Shown here in pieces: positions 1 through 11,429 of a stretch of 64,000 nucleotides of DNA. The position numbers and the translations under genes are program-made. Location: assembly GCA_002914845.1 (NCBI GenBank), contig JXTC01000008.1, positions 2,160,875-2,224,874 of the forward strand, read 5' to 3'. How positions within the stretch are numbered: position 1 is the first letter of the stretch; each line of letters begins with the position of its first letter. The notes under the pieces were generated by a model. The model had not been told where the DNA came from. It saw only the letters and a program-made list of their open reading frames with translations, and did no database searches. The stretch comes from Trema orientale. Taxonomy: Eukaryota; Streptophyta; Magnoliopsida; Rosales; Cannabaceae.

Positions 1-101
1 AACTTACATTAGTAATAGATTGCTTGTATTTTTTTTTTCTATGCTCAAAACTAGGTTGCTTGTATATGATGGTTTTATTTTTACGGGATAATATAAAAAA
101 T

Positions 102-489
102 GGGGAAAATTTTATAAATACGTGTTTTATTAAGCATATTTTCATGAATACTCATTTTTTATTTTTATTTTACAAATACTCAGTTTTATAACCGTTTTTA
201 GATAAATATTACTACAAGTATTTCATATATAGAATGTATATGGTAGTATATATTTCATGTAAAAAGATTATATCTAAAAATTGGTATACATTTTGAAACA
301 TATATCACAGTATAAATTTACACATTAAATATAAATCATATATAAAAATCTATATTGTACATATATACTACACATATTTTACGCATAAAATGTATACCAT
401 AAAAATAGGTATTTTTAAAATAAAATTCTAAAACATGTATTTGTGAAATATGACACACAAAAATAGGTACTCGGTATAAAATTCTCCTT
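102..489. mobile_element. MITE-like repeat, family copy 1
   Basis: This AT-rich block of about 390 bp has loosely inverted ends: GGGGAAAATTTTATAAATAC on the left, and a right end whose complement reads AAGGAGAATTTTATACC. The interior repeats phrases such as 'catgaaat.tgtacc' and 'ataaaaataggtatttt'. A related block in the same orientation lies at about 61095-61465, which shows a dispersed family. No coding capacity is seen. It is probably a non-autonomous DNA element; no clean target-site duplication was found. Confidence 0.4.
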
Positions 490-1268
490 AAAAAAACCAA
501 TAACTTTTAGTCATTTATTTAAAAAAAAAATCCACGCTGTTTTACTAATATCAAATGGAACATTATATTTTTATTTTTATTATCAAAACTCATTGGATAC
601 ACATATACCGTCAAAATTAGAGTTTAAAATTGTTGCAAAAACGTCTTTATTATTTAAAATTGTCCATTAGCATATACAAAAAATAGTAAGAAAGTAACAA
701 TCTAGATCAAAAAGTGATCTATAATCTCCTAACAATCTAACAGTAACAACTTTGAAACACATAAAAATTCATTTTTTAAAATTTGATTATATGATTTCAA
801 AAGTTAAATATATTTGTTTTCAACAATTTTAACTCTAATTTTGACTACACAGGTGGATCCAGTAGAATTTAATGGAAAAACACAAATAGAAAATTTTATC
901 TAATATTAGTGAAAATACATGGTTTTTTTTTTTTATAAAAGGCTAAGTGGTGATTTTTTTTTTTAATGTATACATAATATATATTATCCCTTATTTTTAC
1001 CAGAGTACTTGAACTTGAACTACTTCTTATTCAATAGTAGTATTCTATTTTGTAGTGAGAGTAATGAGAATTTTCCTAATTGTATTTCTCTTAACATAGC
1101 AAATAATAACTTATTATGATAAAGAATTTCTTTTTTTTTTTCTTCGCTAAAAGAATCAAATCTATCTATCCTACTCTCTATATATAGTTATATACTCAGC
1201 AAGCACAATCTAAAATGCCGCGCTCGGCAAAACTGAAGCTCTATTCTCGAGCGTAGTGGCTAAAGGAT
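490..1268. other. AT-rich 5' flank of the REV7-like gene
   Basis: No gene is recognisable here. The sequence is AT-rich with homopolymer runs. The last ~70 bases before the REV7 start become GC-richer, as expected for a 5' UTR/promoter-proximal segment, but I cannot place a TATA box or transcription start with confidence. Confidence 0.4.
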
Positions 1269-3945
1269 ATGGACCGCGCCAAAGATAACCAGTCTCCCCA
1301 TGGTTCCTTTTCTTAACCCATTTTCTATTTCCATTTTTCTGAAATGGGTAGTTCCATTTTCTTGCCTAACATAATCTGATTTAATTCAGTTTTAATTTGA
1401 AAGCGCAGGTGGGACAGCTCGGATTCTGGTGGAATTTTTAGAGGTAGCAATCACTTCAGTTGTTTTCGTCAAAGGAGTTTATCCTTCAGGTTTGAATTAT
1501 ATTCACATACACCCTTTTTGTATGTTTGGTTACCAAGAAAATATTTGATTTTTTTTCCTTTAACCGAGCACCATGGACAAAACTGAATATTGGGTCGAAA
1601 TGGGTTAAGTTTGAGATTATGTTGCTTTTTTAAATTGGAAAAGTGTTATTGGGTTTTGGTTGAAGGTGCTTTTGAAAGGAGAAGGTATATGAATTTGGTA
1701 GTTCATAGGGCTCGTCACCCTCAGCTTAGAGATTATATCCACACTGCTGTTTGGGGACTTCTTCCTTTTATCGAAAAGGTCGGTCTTTTGTGTTCGATTT
1801 AATTATTATTTTCCGCCCTTACCATCCATGGTTATAGATGCTATGAAGTTGGAACTTAAATTATGAAGTTTATTGTTGTTTGAACCTTAACCAGCATACC
1901 ACTAATTTGGCACACTAGGAAAACAAGCTGTAGTCCAATCAATTGTAGACCATAAAGCAGCCACAAGTACTTCTGTTGCCTTGTATTCTCGGGCATTTGG
2001 CACTTTACGTCTCTTCAACAAACCCAATTCTTAGAAAACTCATTTTTTCACTCTTAACCTACATCTCACCACAGTTGGATTTCCTATGATGAGTCTGTTT
2101 CTCATCTGCATGTACATACACTTGAATCACTTCTTTCAACAGATGGTAGATAAAAGCATTTCATCTGTACCGTGCCATACCTTTTCACACCATATACTAG
2201 TCTATCAGGTTGCTCATGTTAAGGTTTTCATGCTCGGAATGTACAATATATTAGCAATTGTGCTTAAAGTTATAGAGGATCATCAAAAGAGGAGTAAATC
2301 GGTAATTTGTTTGTATTGCAAGAGGCAATGATTTTATTTAATGGAACCAAATATGATTTTATTTAATGGAACCAAAATTTGAAGTATTCTTTCGGTGGCA
2401 TCGGCCCTATATACCTGAATGTTGGGAATGGGAAAATCAAACTAAAGATTACAGCATGTTCAAGACAATATTATAACATGTTAATTACAATTTGCCAATT
2501 GACTCTTCTGGGCTAAGATAAGATTTTTCCTATCAAATTCGACTAGATGATCAATTTCAAGTGTTCAATAGCTCATTGAAGAAGCCCTGCTACAAATAAA
2601 ATACTAAACCTCCAGGGAGTGCAGAATGCTGGTAACATGTAGAGCGCCCTGTTTTGAAGATGTAAATTTATTATGAAAGAGAAAAACAAATTATGTGAAA
2701 GTTGGGTTTGGAGGGATAGCAAATTTAGCCTTTTAAGTCAATGGTAACCTTTTGAGTGAATCTGTCTTTGTCAATGATTTATAACCATCATTATCCCGTT
2801 TGTAAACTACGCTCACTGAAAAACCATTATTAGGGCCATTTGTGTTTCTCTTGAGTATGAAAAGATCACTCACCTTTTTGTTGGATAGTTGATTACTTTG
2901 AAAAACCAAATGGGGCTCACTAATAAAATACTATTGGTCAATCAGGTCCTATAAATTTGATATATTCTTCTTTGTTGGATGGTTGATTACTTTGTGTAGC
3001 TGGCACCTTAGGTTTCATGTGTTTTTTTCATTATCTCCTCTGTATTTTTGTTGAAGGTTCTGTTTCATATGCTTCGTGTAATGGGCTATTGACTCAACAT
3101 TTTCTTGTTAATGGTTTTACTTACTAGAAAAGATGGCGCAAGAATAAAAAGGGATGCCATTGCTATTTTCACTGGTCATTAGCTTTAGTTCTTGCTGTTT
3201 CTATAAGAGCAAGTACATATTTTGCTTAGTCAAGAGATGCCTTCATGTTACATTATTTTTCGTATTTTTACTTCTCAGGTATTTTTGTCCTGTTAGCCTG
3301 CTAAGCAATTTCACTAAAACAGAATCCTTTTTTACAAACCAGGGTTTGGTAGAAAGAGTAGCAGTAATCTTCTTCAACACTGACAACAACCCTGTGGAAA
3401 GATTTATGTTCAAGCTAATGGTGAACCAGTCTTATGGCTCAAAGGTGGAAGAAGCTGACTTGGAGTTCTCTCTCAAGTCATTTCTGATCAAGCTTTCGGT
3501 CTCAGAACCACTAACTAGAGTTCATTCTTGTGGTAACCCCAACTACAATTTGGCATTTTTCATTCACTTTTATGCTTCAGCACCAGACTCTGTATTTACC
3601 TAGCTTCTGCTTGTTGTCGAACTTTCTACTTTTCGATCGTCTTGTCTTTTACTTGGTTGAGCATTGTTCAGATGTTGGGTTTTCATGCTTTCCCTTACTC
3701 TTTTGTGGATAAGTGAGTTGAAATGGGGTGTGTGTGTGGATTGCAGGTGGGAGATAACTGCTTATTTTCGATCCCTTCCTGAGGCGAGTACAAGTAAAGA
3801 TGCAGAGTTATGGATCCCAACAGACACAAAGCAGTGGGAGCAACCTCCATTGATAACTCCAATTAAGTCAATGAGCAGTGAACCTTTGTGTGTTCAGTTG
3901 TACCTGGAACATCCAAGTCCGATTGAACCTAAACCTTGTCAGTAG
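1269..3945 (+). CDS. REV7: REV7/MAD2L2-like HORMA-domain protein (five exons, frame break at last junction)
   Basis: This encodes the plant homologue of MAD2B/REV7, the HORMA adaptor that family knowledge links to DNA polymerase zeta (translesion synthesis). Exons read from splice sites are 1269-1302, 1409-1489, 1666-1778, 3343-3532 and 3747-3945. They encode MDRAKDNQSPHGGTARILVE, then FERRRYMNLVVHRARHPQLR, GLVERVAVIFFNTDN, and a C-terminal part with RWEITAYFRSLP, ELWIPTDTKQW and LCVQLYLEHPSP. The expected length is about 205 aa, normal for the family. The first three junctions keep frame. The fourth does not: exon 4 ends with one spare base (donor at 3533), but exon 5 needs two. Canonical splicing there gives a TAA after three codons. 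A one-base sequence error, a true frameshift or an unseen microexon are all possible. It lies tail-to-tail with the MADS gene. Confidence 0.85.
2328..2377. repeat. 25-bp tandem duplication in REV7 intron 3
   Basis: Two adjacent 25-bp copies of ATGATTTTATTTAATGGAAC plus five bases differ only at the last base. They lie inside the long third intron (1779-3342), which otherwise holds nothing I recognise. Confidence 0.8.
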
Positions 3946-4630
3946 AACCACGAACTTTATATCACTTGACAATGCAAATAGACATACAGCAAGTTTCAAT
4001 TTCTTTGGGGGGAATTTATCTTTCTTTAAAGTTGGGATTGTAATCTGTGTGATCAATAGGCAATTATTTGTTCCCCATTTTCTTTTGAGATTATTTGGGA
4101 TTAGTACTTTGGGATGGAACTACTTTTCAATTTAATAAGTGGTAGAATATGTCCTATAACAAATATAGTGACGAATGAATGGCGCATAACACATATTATA
4201 ACTGTTTACACTTTACAGGACTCACCTCATTAAATGGTCCAATTTTTTATGTGACGAGAATAGCAAAATACATTCAAATCCTCAACAGTCATTGGAAAAA
4301 AAGAGTAAAACAACATACTGGAAAAATTAAAATAAAAGTAATTAAATTTCAATTTCATAACCAAAATTGTTACATAGAACGTTTTTTTTTTTTTTTTTTT
4401 GAAAAAATGTCGATTAATTACATAGACAAAATTAAAAAATTTCTACAGGCCATCCTCAGAACTCAGAATCAGTAAGTGTACAAAATTAAAGCTCCTTAGA
4501 AACCCTGGAAGTGGAAACCCCGATGGAATGAATCGTAGCCCAAGAAAGGTCAAAGTCAAAGTCAAAATAAACAGAGCCCTCGAAACCCTAATCGAATTGT
4601 AAGTTGTAACCCAAAAGAAAAGAGGGTCAA
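3946..4630. other. Convergent intergenic region (REV7 / MADS 3' ends)
   Basis: This should contain the 3' UTRs of the two converging genes. A T-run at about 4383-4400 is the only striking feature. No RNA gene or further coding exon is recognisable. Confidence 0.4.
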
Positions 4631-5137
4631 TCAAAGTGAAGAAATACAGCCCTCGAAACGACCAATCCAATCATGTAACATAGAATCATCAACGTTAGAA
4701 GGCAGTGAATCATCGTCATCAAGATCCCCAGAAGCAGAGAGTAGGGAGTTAGCGAAGTTCAAGTCCAAGGCCATGGTGGCCCTCTCTCTCATCTCCTCCA
4801 GTTTCTCCTTCACAGCCACCAGCTCATCCACCTCCTCGCAACCCTCAACTTCAAAATCCAGCAGATACCTCAACCAACTCTCACTCTCACTCTCCACCGC
4901 CGACTCCGGAGAAGAAGAGGAGGATTCGGGGTTGAGGAGTTGGGTGATGAAAGAGGGAGGAGAGGCGTGAAAGTAAGGGCGGCCGGACTCGGACAAGACG
5001 AGAATGGCGGTTTGAGCACCGGTGAGAGAAGAGAGCTCATGCGCCTTCTTGAAGAGACCATTCCGGCGCTTTGAGAAGGACACCAGGCGGTGTTCCTTGT
5101 TCTCTATCTTCTCTATGTTGATTCTTCTTTTCACCAT
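4631..5137 (-). CDS. Type I (M-alpha) MADS-box transcription factor, AGL62-like
   Basis: This single-exon gene encodes about 168 aa if translation starts at the second Met (MVKRRINIEKIENKEHR), which gives the usual MADS N-terminus. A Met five codons upstream, at 5152, is also in frame. The MADS DNA-binding domain fills residues 1 to about 60, with KRRNGLFKKAHELSSLTG and the beta-strand AILVLSESGRPYF. A Ser/Glu-rich linker and a short acidic coiled segment (VDELVAVKEKLEEMRERATM) follow. There is no K domain or intron, which is typical of type I M-alpha genes. By family these act in the nucleus, often in the female gametophyte or endosperm; that role is inferred. The exact orthologue cannot be named. 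Confidence 0.85.
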   Translation of the reverse strand: MVKRRINIEKIENKEHRLVSFSKRRNGLFKKAHELSSLTGAQTAILVLSESGRPYFHASPPSFITQLLNPESSSSSPESAVESESESWLRYLLDFEVEGCEEVDELVAVKEKLEEMRERATMALDLNFANSLLSASGDLDDDDSLPSNVDDSMLHDWIGRFEGCISSL

Positions 5138-5152
5138 CTCTGAGAAACGCAC

Positions 5153-5170
5153 GCTCGCTCGCTCGCTCGC
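5153..5170. repeat. (GCTC)n microsatellite in the MADS 5' UTR
   Basis: Four to five GCTC units lie immediately upstream of the MADS start codons, so length changes would alter the 5' leader. Confidence 0.7.
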
Positions 5171-5172
5171 TG

Positions 5173-7667
5173 CCTATGTAGGTTGAGGGCTTTTTGCTTT
5201 TCTGTGTGGGAGAACAAAGAGTGAGCGAATGTGAGGGAGGCAGGGATGGAGGGAGCGTGCGCGGTTGCGTTTTAGACCGTTTATATTGTGTTTGAGCGAG
5301 CGGGAGACGCGCATTTGAAAATTAGGGTTTGTGGCATTAGTGGGTCTTGAATTGTCGTGTAGTGACCCTTTGGTCGAACTAAACAAAACGTTAAAAAAAA
5401 AGTATTTATAAGAAATGGGGTTTTTTTTTTTTTTTTCTAAGATCAATTTAAAACATGGTCATTTTTTTTTACACATATTTAATAAATGATCACCATTTTT
5501 AAAAAATAAATCAATTCTTTTTATAAGATAAATCAATATAATTTGATATACTAAATATGAAAAATGATCATTTTTTAAATAATTTTCAAAATTCAAACAT
5601 TTTTTTTAACAGTATCAAAAAAATATTTATTTTATAAATTATGATCCAAAATTCGACTATTTAACTAAAAAGTCCTCAATTCTAAATTTACTAATCACTG
5701 TAAAGTCTTTTTTTAGTAATTATTTTTGTTATAAAAAAAAGATGCATTTTCAAACCCTAAAATTTTTTTAAAAATAAGAAAGAAGAGGACTTTTTTTACT
5801 TTTTTTAATTACATATCACATGTCTTTTCTCCAGTCTAATTTTTTTATAGCTTTAATAGTTTTTTACCAAAAAGAATTCTATTGTCAGTAATTAGTAAAT
5901 TTGTGGACATTTTTAGGCATTTATTTAGTTATAGACGGTAACCAAGAGGTCATTTAGAGGTCATTTATTTTATGTTCTGATGAGTATTATATAAATCCAA
6001 TAATAAGGAACACGAAATAAGGCCGGTACTCAAAAATACATATAGGCATGAAAAGGTCAGTTTTTATATTTATGTATGCAAATTGTTGATAAAAATGGCA
6101 CAAAGCAACATAGCATAAGAACATCCATGTGTATTGAGATCTAGAAAAGGATAAGGCCACCAAAAAGAGACAACGTATGATTCTAGTTGTTGAGCCAATC
6201 AATCGGGTCCGTACTAGTGATGCTCTTAAAGTACTTTAATTGAATAATAAGGAAAAAAAGGAACTAAAAAGTCTAAAATCCTTACCATGTCATAAAACCA
6301 CAACCGTGAACAATCCTTTAGAAACTAATATAGATGCAGCTTCTTAGGATATATATTGCAATCTACATACTATATTAGTTCATCAAGATCCCATTTTTTA
6401 TCACATTGGCTTATATATCTCTAACCTTCTAGATCCCTTAATTCATGCTTTAGTCTAAACACCCTTACTTTACTCTATCTTAGAAGAGTAAAGTTTAAAT
6501 TTGATCTTGCAAGTTTTCTTTTCAAGAATTAAGATCTATCGTTATACGTTCCATTGATGAACAAAAGGAGAAAATGAGATAGAAGGCTTATGCAGAAAGT
6601 TTAAGACTTCTAATTGTAATATGATGGGTGTGATTACTATGAGTGAATTTCAAAAGTTGGGTATTTAATTGTATGTTTTAGTCTTTTCACTTAAGGATAA
6701 ATGAGTAACAAAATTTTTTGAAAAAGTGGCAATAGAGAGTAGATCTTTTTATTTAATTGTATATCATTTTTTTTTTCCTCCCCATCCCTTTTCTAAGTAG
6801 ATCTCTTTTTAAAATTTAAAACTTAGACATTTTCTTAACACACCTCTTTTAAAAGTTTCTTTGTCCATCCCCTTTTGAAAATGCCTCATTCCTTTGTTTT
6901 CTTCTTCTTCAACCTTTTGCTTTGATCTTCCCAATGTTCAAGATATTTTAATAATTATTTTTAGAGTTCCTAAGTATTGGGGAGAGGATTAGAGTTCTTG
7001 AATTATTTTTCAGGTTTTTGAAATTTAGAGATAATTAGATGTGTTGAATCATTAGTTAGAGGTATGTAATCATTTTTTTAGGATTCTTGAGAATTGGAAA
7101 ATGGAGATTCTAGAATCATTTTAAAAGTTATTGAGAATTAGGGAAAGATAATTATAATTTTTGAATAATGTTTTACGGTTTTGCAGAGAAGTATCATTAG
7201 AATTTTGAGTTTATATATGTTAATCCATCACTATAAAAATTTAATTTAATTAAAAATATTTTGATTATTGAAGATTATTTCAGATGATACGTTTTATCAA
7301 TTGTATTAAAGAAGGTGTGTGAAGAAAAAAAAAATCTAATTAAGAAAGAATATTTTAGTTATTTAATATTATTCGTACCATTTTATCTCATTTTATACAG
7401 ACTTATTTTTTATCTTTAAAAATTAATAATTAACCCGCACAAAAAAAAAATAAAAAAATAAAAAAATGGGTGTCCTAGTGCAAATAGAGCCCCGCCTTTA
7501 TTTATTTATTCTTTATATTGGAAGTGTGGTCCCACAAGAAAAGCTTATCATGGAACCCACACTAGTAGGTTTATAAGACCAGTTTAGCTGCAGTCCAACT
7601 CGGAAGCAAGGAGAAGAACCATTCTGAAGTGAATAACGAACACTTCCAACTTCTTCTGCATCTCTCT
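5173..7667. other. Intergenic AT-rich spacer between MADS and PPR genes
   Basis: The first ~300 bases are the GC-richer MADS promoter side. The rest is AT-rich, with poly-A/T tracts and only short spurious ORFs. No RNA gene or transposon with clear ends was recognised. The last ~100 bases (from about 7560) are the 5' leader of the PPR gene. Confidence 0.4.
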
Positions 7668-10121
7668 ATGTTATACCACCATGCCCACCACACACACTCT
7701 CCTCTCTCTCTACTCTCACGCAGCTTCAAACTAATCCAACCCAAAACCCACGTCCGAAGCCTCTCGCTCCCCACATTCTCACCGGCTCAGCCTCTCTCGG
7801 ACCTCCTCCCGCTCGCCTCCACCGCCCGATCCCTTCGCCAGGCCAAGCAAGCCCACGCCTTGGCCCTCCTCAATGGCTTCCTCCCTCGAAGCGTCTCCCT
7901 CTGCGCCGCCCTCATTCTCCGCTACGCTGCCTTCGGAGCCCATACGACGTGTCGCTTTCTCTTCGAAGCGACAGTCGGGTACTGCCGCACGGCATTCCTG
8001 TGGAACCACCTCATTCGGGCTTGTGCCACTGCTGGGGTTCGTGATGGGTTTTGGACTTACAATCGGATGGTTCGAAACGGTGTCGTTTTGGATGATCATA
8101 GTTTCCCAATGGTCCTTAAGTTGTGTTCGGATTTTTCGGAGTTTAGGAAGGGTGTGGAGGTTCATGGGAGTGTTATTAAGGTGGGATTTGATTACGATGT
8201 CTTTGTCGGGAACACTCTGTTGTCGTTTTATGGGAGCTGCGGGGACTTGAGTGCTGCACGGAAAGTGTTCGACGAAATGCCTGAGAGAGATGTTGTGACG
8301 TGGAATTCGGTGATAGGGGTGTTTTCGGTTAATGGGTTGAATGCGGAAGCGCTTGAATCTTATCGGGAAATGAATTCGACTTCTGGGTTTAAGCCGAATT
8401 CTGTGAGTGTTATCTCTGTGCTGCCTGTTTGTGTTGATCTTGAAAATGAGCAGATGGCGAGTCAGATTCATTGCTATGTTGTGAAGGTTGGTTTGGATCT
8501 TCATGTGACTATTGGCAATGCCTTGGTTGATGTCTATGGGAAATGTCGTAATGTGAAGGCCTCCAAGCAGGTTTTTGACGAAATAATTGACAGAAATGAG
8601 GTCTCTTGGAATTCAGCTATTACTAGTCTCACTTATATTGGGGGTGACTCTGAAGCCTTAGATGTATTTAGGTCAATGATTGACACAGGGGTTAACCCAA
8701 ACTCTATCACAATTTCCAGCGTGCTTCCAGTTTTAGTTGAACTAGGATTCTTCAATGCAGCAAAGGAAATTCATGGATTCAGTGTAAGAATGAGCATTGA
8801 ATCTGAAGTCTTCGTTTCCAACTCGTTAATTGATATGTATGCAAAATCAGGCTGTTCAACGGCGGCTTCCAATGTGTTCCATCATATGGTGGAAAAGAAC
8901 ATTGTTTCTTGGAATGCCATGATCGCCAACTTTGCTCAAAACAAGCTTGAGTTTGCAGCCATAGAACTTGTTAGACAAATGCAAGCTCATGGTGAAACTC
9001 CCAACTCTGTAACCTTCACAAACGTTCTTCCAGCCTGTTCCCGGTTGGGTTTTCTTCATCCTGGAAAGGAAATTCACGCGAGGTCAATTCGCATGGGATC
9101 GACATTTGATTTGTTTGTGTCCAACGCTCTGACAGATATGTATACAAAATGCGGTCGCCTATCTCTTGCTCGAAATGTCTTTAATATCTCTTTACGAGAT
9201 GAAGTATCTTATAACACACTGATCGTGGGCTATTCTCAAACTACTGATTGCTCAGAATCTCTTAGGTTGTTTTCAGAAATGAAGCTAGCTGGAATGGCAC
9301 ATGACACTGTTTCCTTCGTGGGTGTGATATCAGCTTGTGAAAAACTTGGTGCAATCAAACACGGCAAAGAAGTCCATGGATCCTTAGTAAGAAATCTTTT
9401 TCACACTCATCTTTTTGTTTCAAACTCACTCCTGGACTTCTACACCAAATGTGGACGAATCGATCTTGCTAGAAAGGTCTTTGAACAGATTCCAGACAAG
9501 GATGTAACCTCTTGGAACACCATGATTTTGGGATACGGAATGCTAGGGGAGCTAGACATTGCAATCAGTCTCTTTGAAGCGATGAGGAAAGATGGCGTGG
9601 AACCTGATTCAGTATCATTTATTGCGGTTTTGTCAGCTTGTAGCCATGGAGGGCTGGTTGAAGAAGGGAAGAAATATTTCAAAGAAATGCAGGATCAAAA
9701 CATTGAGCGAACACAAACGCACTATGCATGTATGGTTGATCTACTCGGCCGAGCTGGCCTTATGGAAGAAGCATCAGAGCTCATTAGAGGACTGCCCTTT
9801 GTCCCAGATGCCAATGTCTGGGGTGCTTTGCTTGGGGCATGTAGAATCCATGGAAATGTCGAGCTAGGGACTTGGGCAGCTGAGAATCTGTTCAGATTAA
9901 AGCCTCAGCAGTCTGGGTATTATATACTTCTTTCAAACATGTATGCAGAAGCTGGGAGATGGAATGAGGCGAACTTCGTGAGGGAACTGATGAAGTCAAG
10001 GGGAGTGACGAAGAGCCCTGGTTGTAGTTGGGTTCAGATTCCCAATCAAGTGCTTGCTTTTGGTGCTGGAGAGAGAATAGAGCGCTTAGATTCTGATATT
10101 TGGAATGCAGAATCTTTGTAG
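7668..10121 (+). CDS. PLS-class pentatricopeptide repeat protein, E subgroup
   Basis: This intronless gene encodes 817 aa from the ATG at 7668. The open frame extends 13 codons upstream to a GTG at 7629, but the ATG is the first in-frame Met. The N-terminus (MLYHHAHHTHSPLSLLSRSF) is rich in Ser, His and Arg and free of acidic residues, consistent with an organelle transit peptide. Tandem PPR motifs run from about residue 110 to 700, with repeated signatures such as MPERDVVTWNSVIGVFSVNG, ISLRDEVSYNTLIVGYSQ and IPDKDVTSWNTMILGYGMLG. An E-type C-terminus follows (VWGALLGACRIHGNVELG, then GYYILLSNMYAEAGRW and SPGCSWVQI). There is no DYW deaminase domain. By family it should bind organellar RNA and serve in editing or processing; the target is unknown. 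Confidence 0.93.
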   Translation: MLYHHAHHTHSPLSLLSRSFKLIQPKTHVRSLSLPTFSPAQPLSDLLPLASTARSLRQAKQAHALALLNGFLPRSVSLCAALILRYAAFGAHTTCRFLFEATVGYCRTAFLWNHLIRACATAGVRDGFWTYNRMVRNGVVLDDHSFPMVLKLCSDFSEFRKGVEVHGSVIKVGFDYDVFVGNTLLSFYGSCGDLSAARKVFDEMPERDVVTWNSVIGVFSVNGLNAEALESYREMNSTSGFKPNSVSVISVLPVCVDLENEQMASQIHCYVVKVGLDLHVTIGNALVDVYGKCRNVKASKQVFDEIIDRNEVSWNSAITSLTYIGGDSEALDVFRSMIDTGVNPNSITISSVLPVLVELGFFNAAKEIHGFSVRMSIESEVFVSNSLIDMYAKSGCSTAASNVFHHMVEKNIVSWNAMIANFAQNKLEFAAIELVRQMQAHGETPNSVTFTNVLPACSRLGFLHPGKEIHARSIRMGSTFDLFVSNALTDMYTKCGRLSLARNVFNISLRDEVSYNTLIVGYSQTTDCSESLRLFSEMKLAGMAHDTVSFVGVISACEKLGAIKHGKEVHGSLVRNLFHTHLFVSNSLLDFYTKCGRIDLARKVFEQIPDKDVTSWNTMILGYGMLGELDIAISLFEAMRKDGVEPDSVSFIAVLSACSHGGLVEEGKKYFKEMQDQNIERTQTHYACMVDLLGRAGLMEEASELIRGLPFVPDANVWGALLGACRIHGNVELGTWAAENLFRLKPQQSGYYILLSNMYAEAGRWNEANFVRELMKSRGVTKSPGCSWVQIPNQVLAFGAGERIERLDSDIWNAESL

Positions 10122-11400
10122 CTTTGTAACCTTGCAAAATTTAATTTTGAGGGGAGCTTAGGAGATGACAAATTTAATCTGTTTAAGTTTTGTTTCTCCT
10201 TAATCAGAGGCACTAAGCTGGTTGGTTGTATGTGATAGTTTTACATATATCAGTTTACTCAACATCTGAACTTCACTGTAAAAAGCTGGAGGGTCGGTTG
10301 GAGACTTTTGTTCATGTCTTTGTCGAATGATCATTTTTCTTTGGGAGATCAATATGTGTATAGTAGGATGAAGCTGCTTTAGAAAATCTCCCTTGTTCAT
10401 AAATTTCTCTGGATTTCAATTTAGGTACTGTACAAAGGATACTATTTATTCGCGAATGAAAGCTTAAAAGAAAACACTTTCAGTCTTTATATTAGTTTTC
10501 CAGTGTTCTATTTCTTCTTGTACCCTGCCCCTCCTCATCCCTCTCTTGCTGAAACTATCATGCTATCTTTCCCATGTAACCAGTCATTTCAGTGCTTGAC
10601 GGGTTCCAATATTGCCTTTGTGAGGTTGTTTTGGGACAACTCTCATCACTAAAGTGTTTTTTTGCCCCCCTCTCCTGCTTGTTCAATGTTTTTTCTTTTT
10701 CTTAATTGTTCATTTATCTCATTTTGTTGCCTCGTGATTTCAAACAAATGATAGCAATTATACTATAAAATTTCATAGATAGCTTTTACAGATGGAATAA
10801 TTATGTGGAAGGAAAAGTACTCGAGGGAAGTAAAAGCCAATGCTACGTATTCTTAAATATATATATACATATGGACTAGACATATATATATTCAACCGAA
10901 CGGACGGTATCCGACGCCTATATATTTGTCATACCTATCAATATACACGCAATCAATACTGAGAATATCTTTAACTATAGACTGAAGATTCAGCGGAAAA
11001 AGACAAAAAGAAAAAAATAATAATAAAAAAGAAGGAAGTGGAGATTAGGTAGGTGAACCTTATTTATATTGCAACTGGATTCGAAATTTTTTTTTCTTTT
11101 ACTCTTTTAATTGCATCGAACATTCAAATTTAAAAGGTTATGTATCAACTCTTTATGATAAAGACTTCACTAAATTGAAAAATCACTACTTGAGAAAAGA
11201 ACAAATAGAAATACATGTCCTACCGAGGTAGAATCTGTAACTTGCTATCCTCGGGATTGATATGCTGACTCCAACTACATTGGATTGCCAGAATTTTTAT
11301 CGTATATTTGAAAAAGTTTGACCCCTGGCTCTCTATGTAGCTACATCTCCTAGTGAACCATAAGAACCACTAGTTTGAAAACCAGACAATGTTTTGTATC
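10122..11400. other. 3' flank of PPR gene; no gene seen
   Basis: This holds the PPR 3' UTR, T-rich sequence and an AT-rich stretch with ATATAT runs near 10860-10895. Nothing else can be supported. Confidence 0.4.
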
Positions 11401-11429
11401 TGATAGTATGCAGTTTTTTAAACCAGAAA

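Noticed and set aside
3154..3603. 149-codon ORF as an independent gene
   Set aside because: It is REV7 exon 4 read together with its flanking introns.
7629..7667. GTG-started extension of the PPR protein
   Set aside because: Plant nuclear genes rarely start at GTG and an in-frame ATG follows at 7668.
7779..8504. 241-codon minus-strand ORF opposite the PPR gene
   Set aside because: It is a codon-bias shadow of the PPR coding strand, with no recognisable domain.
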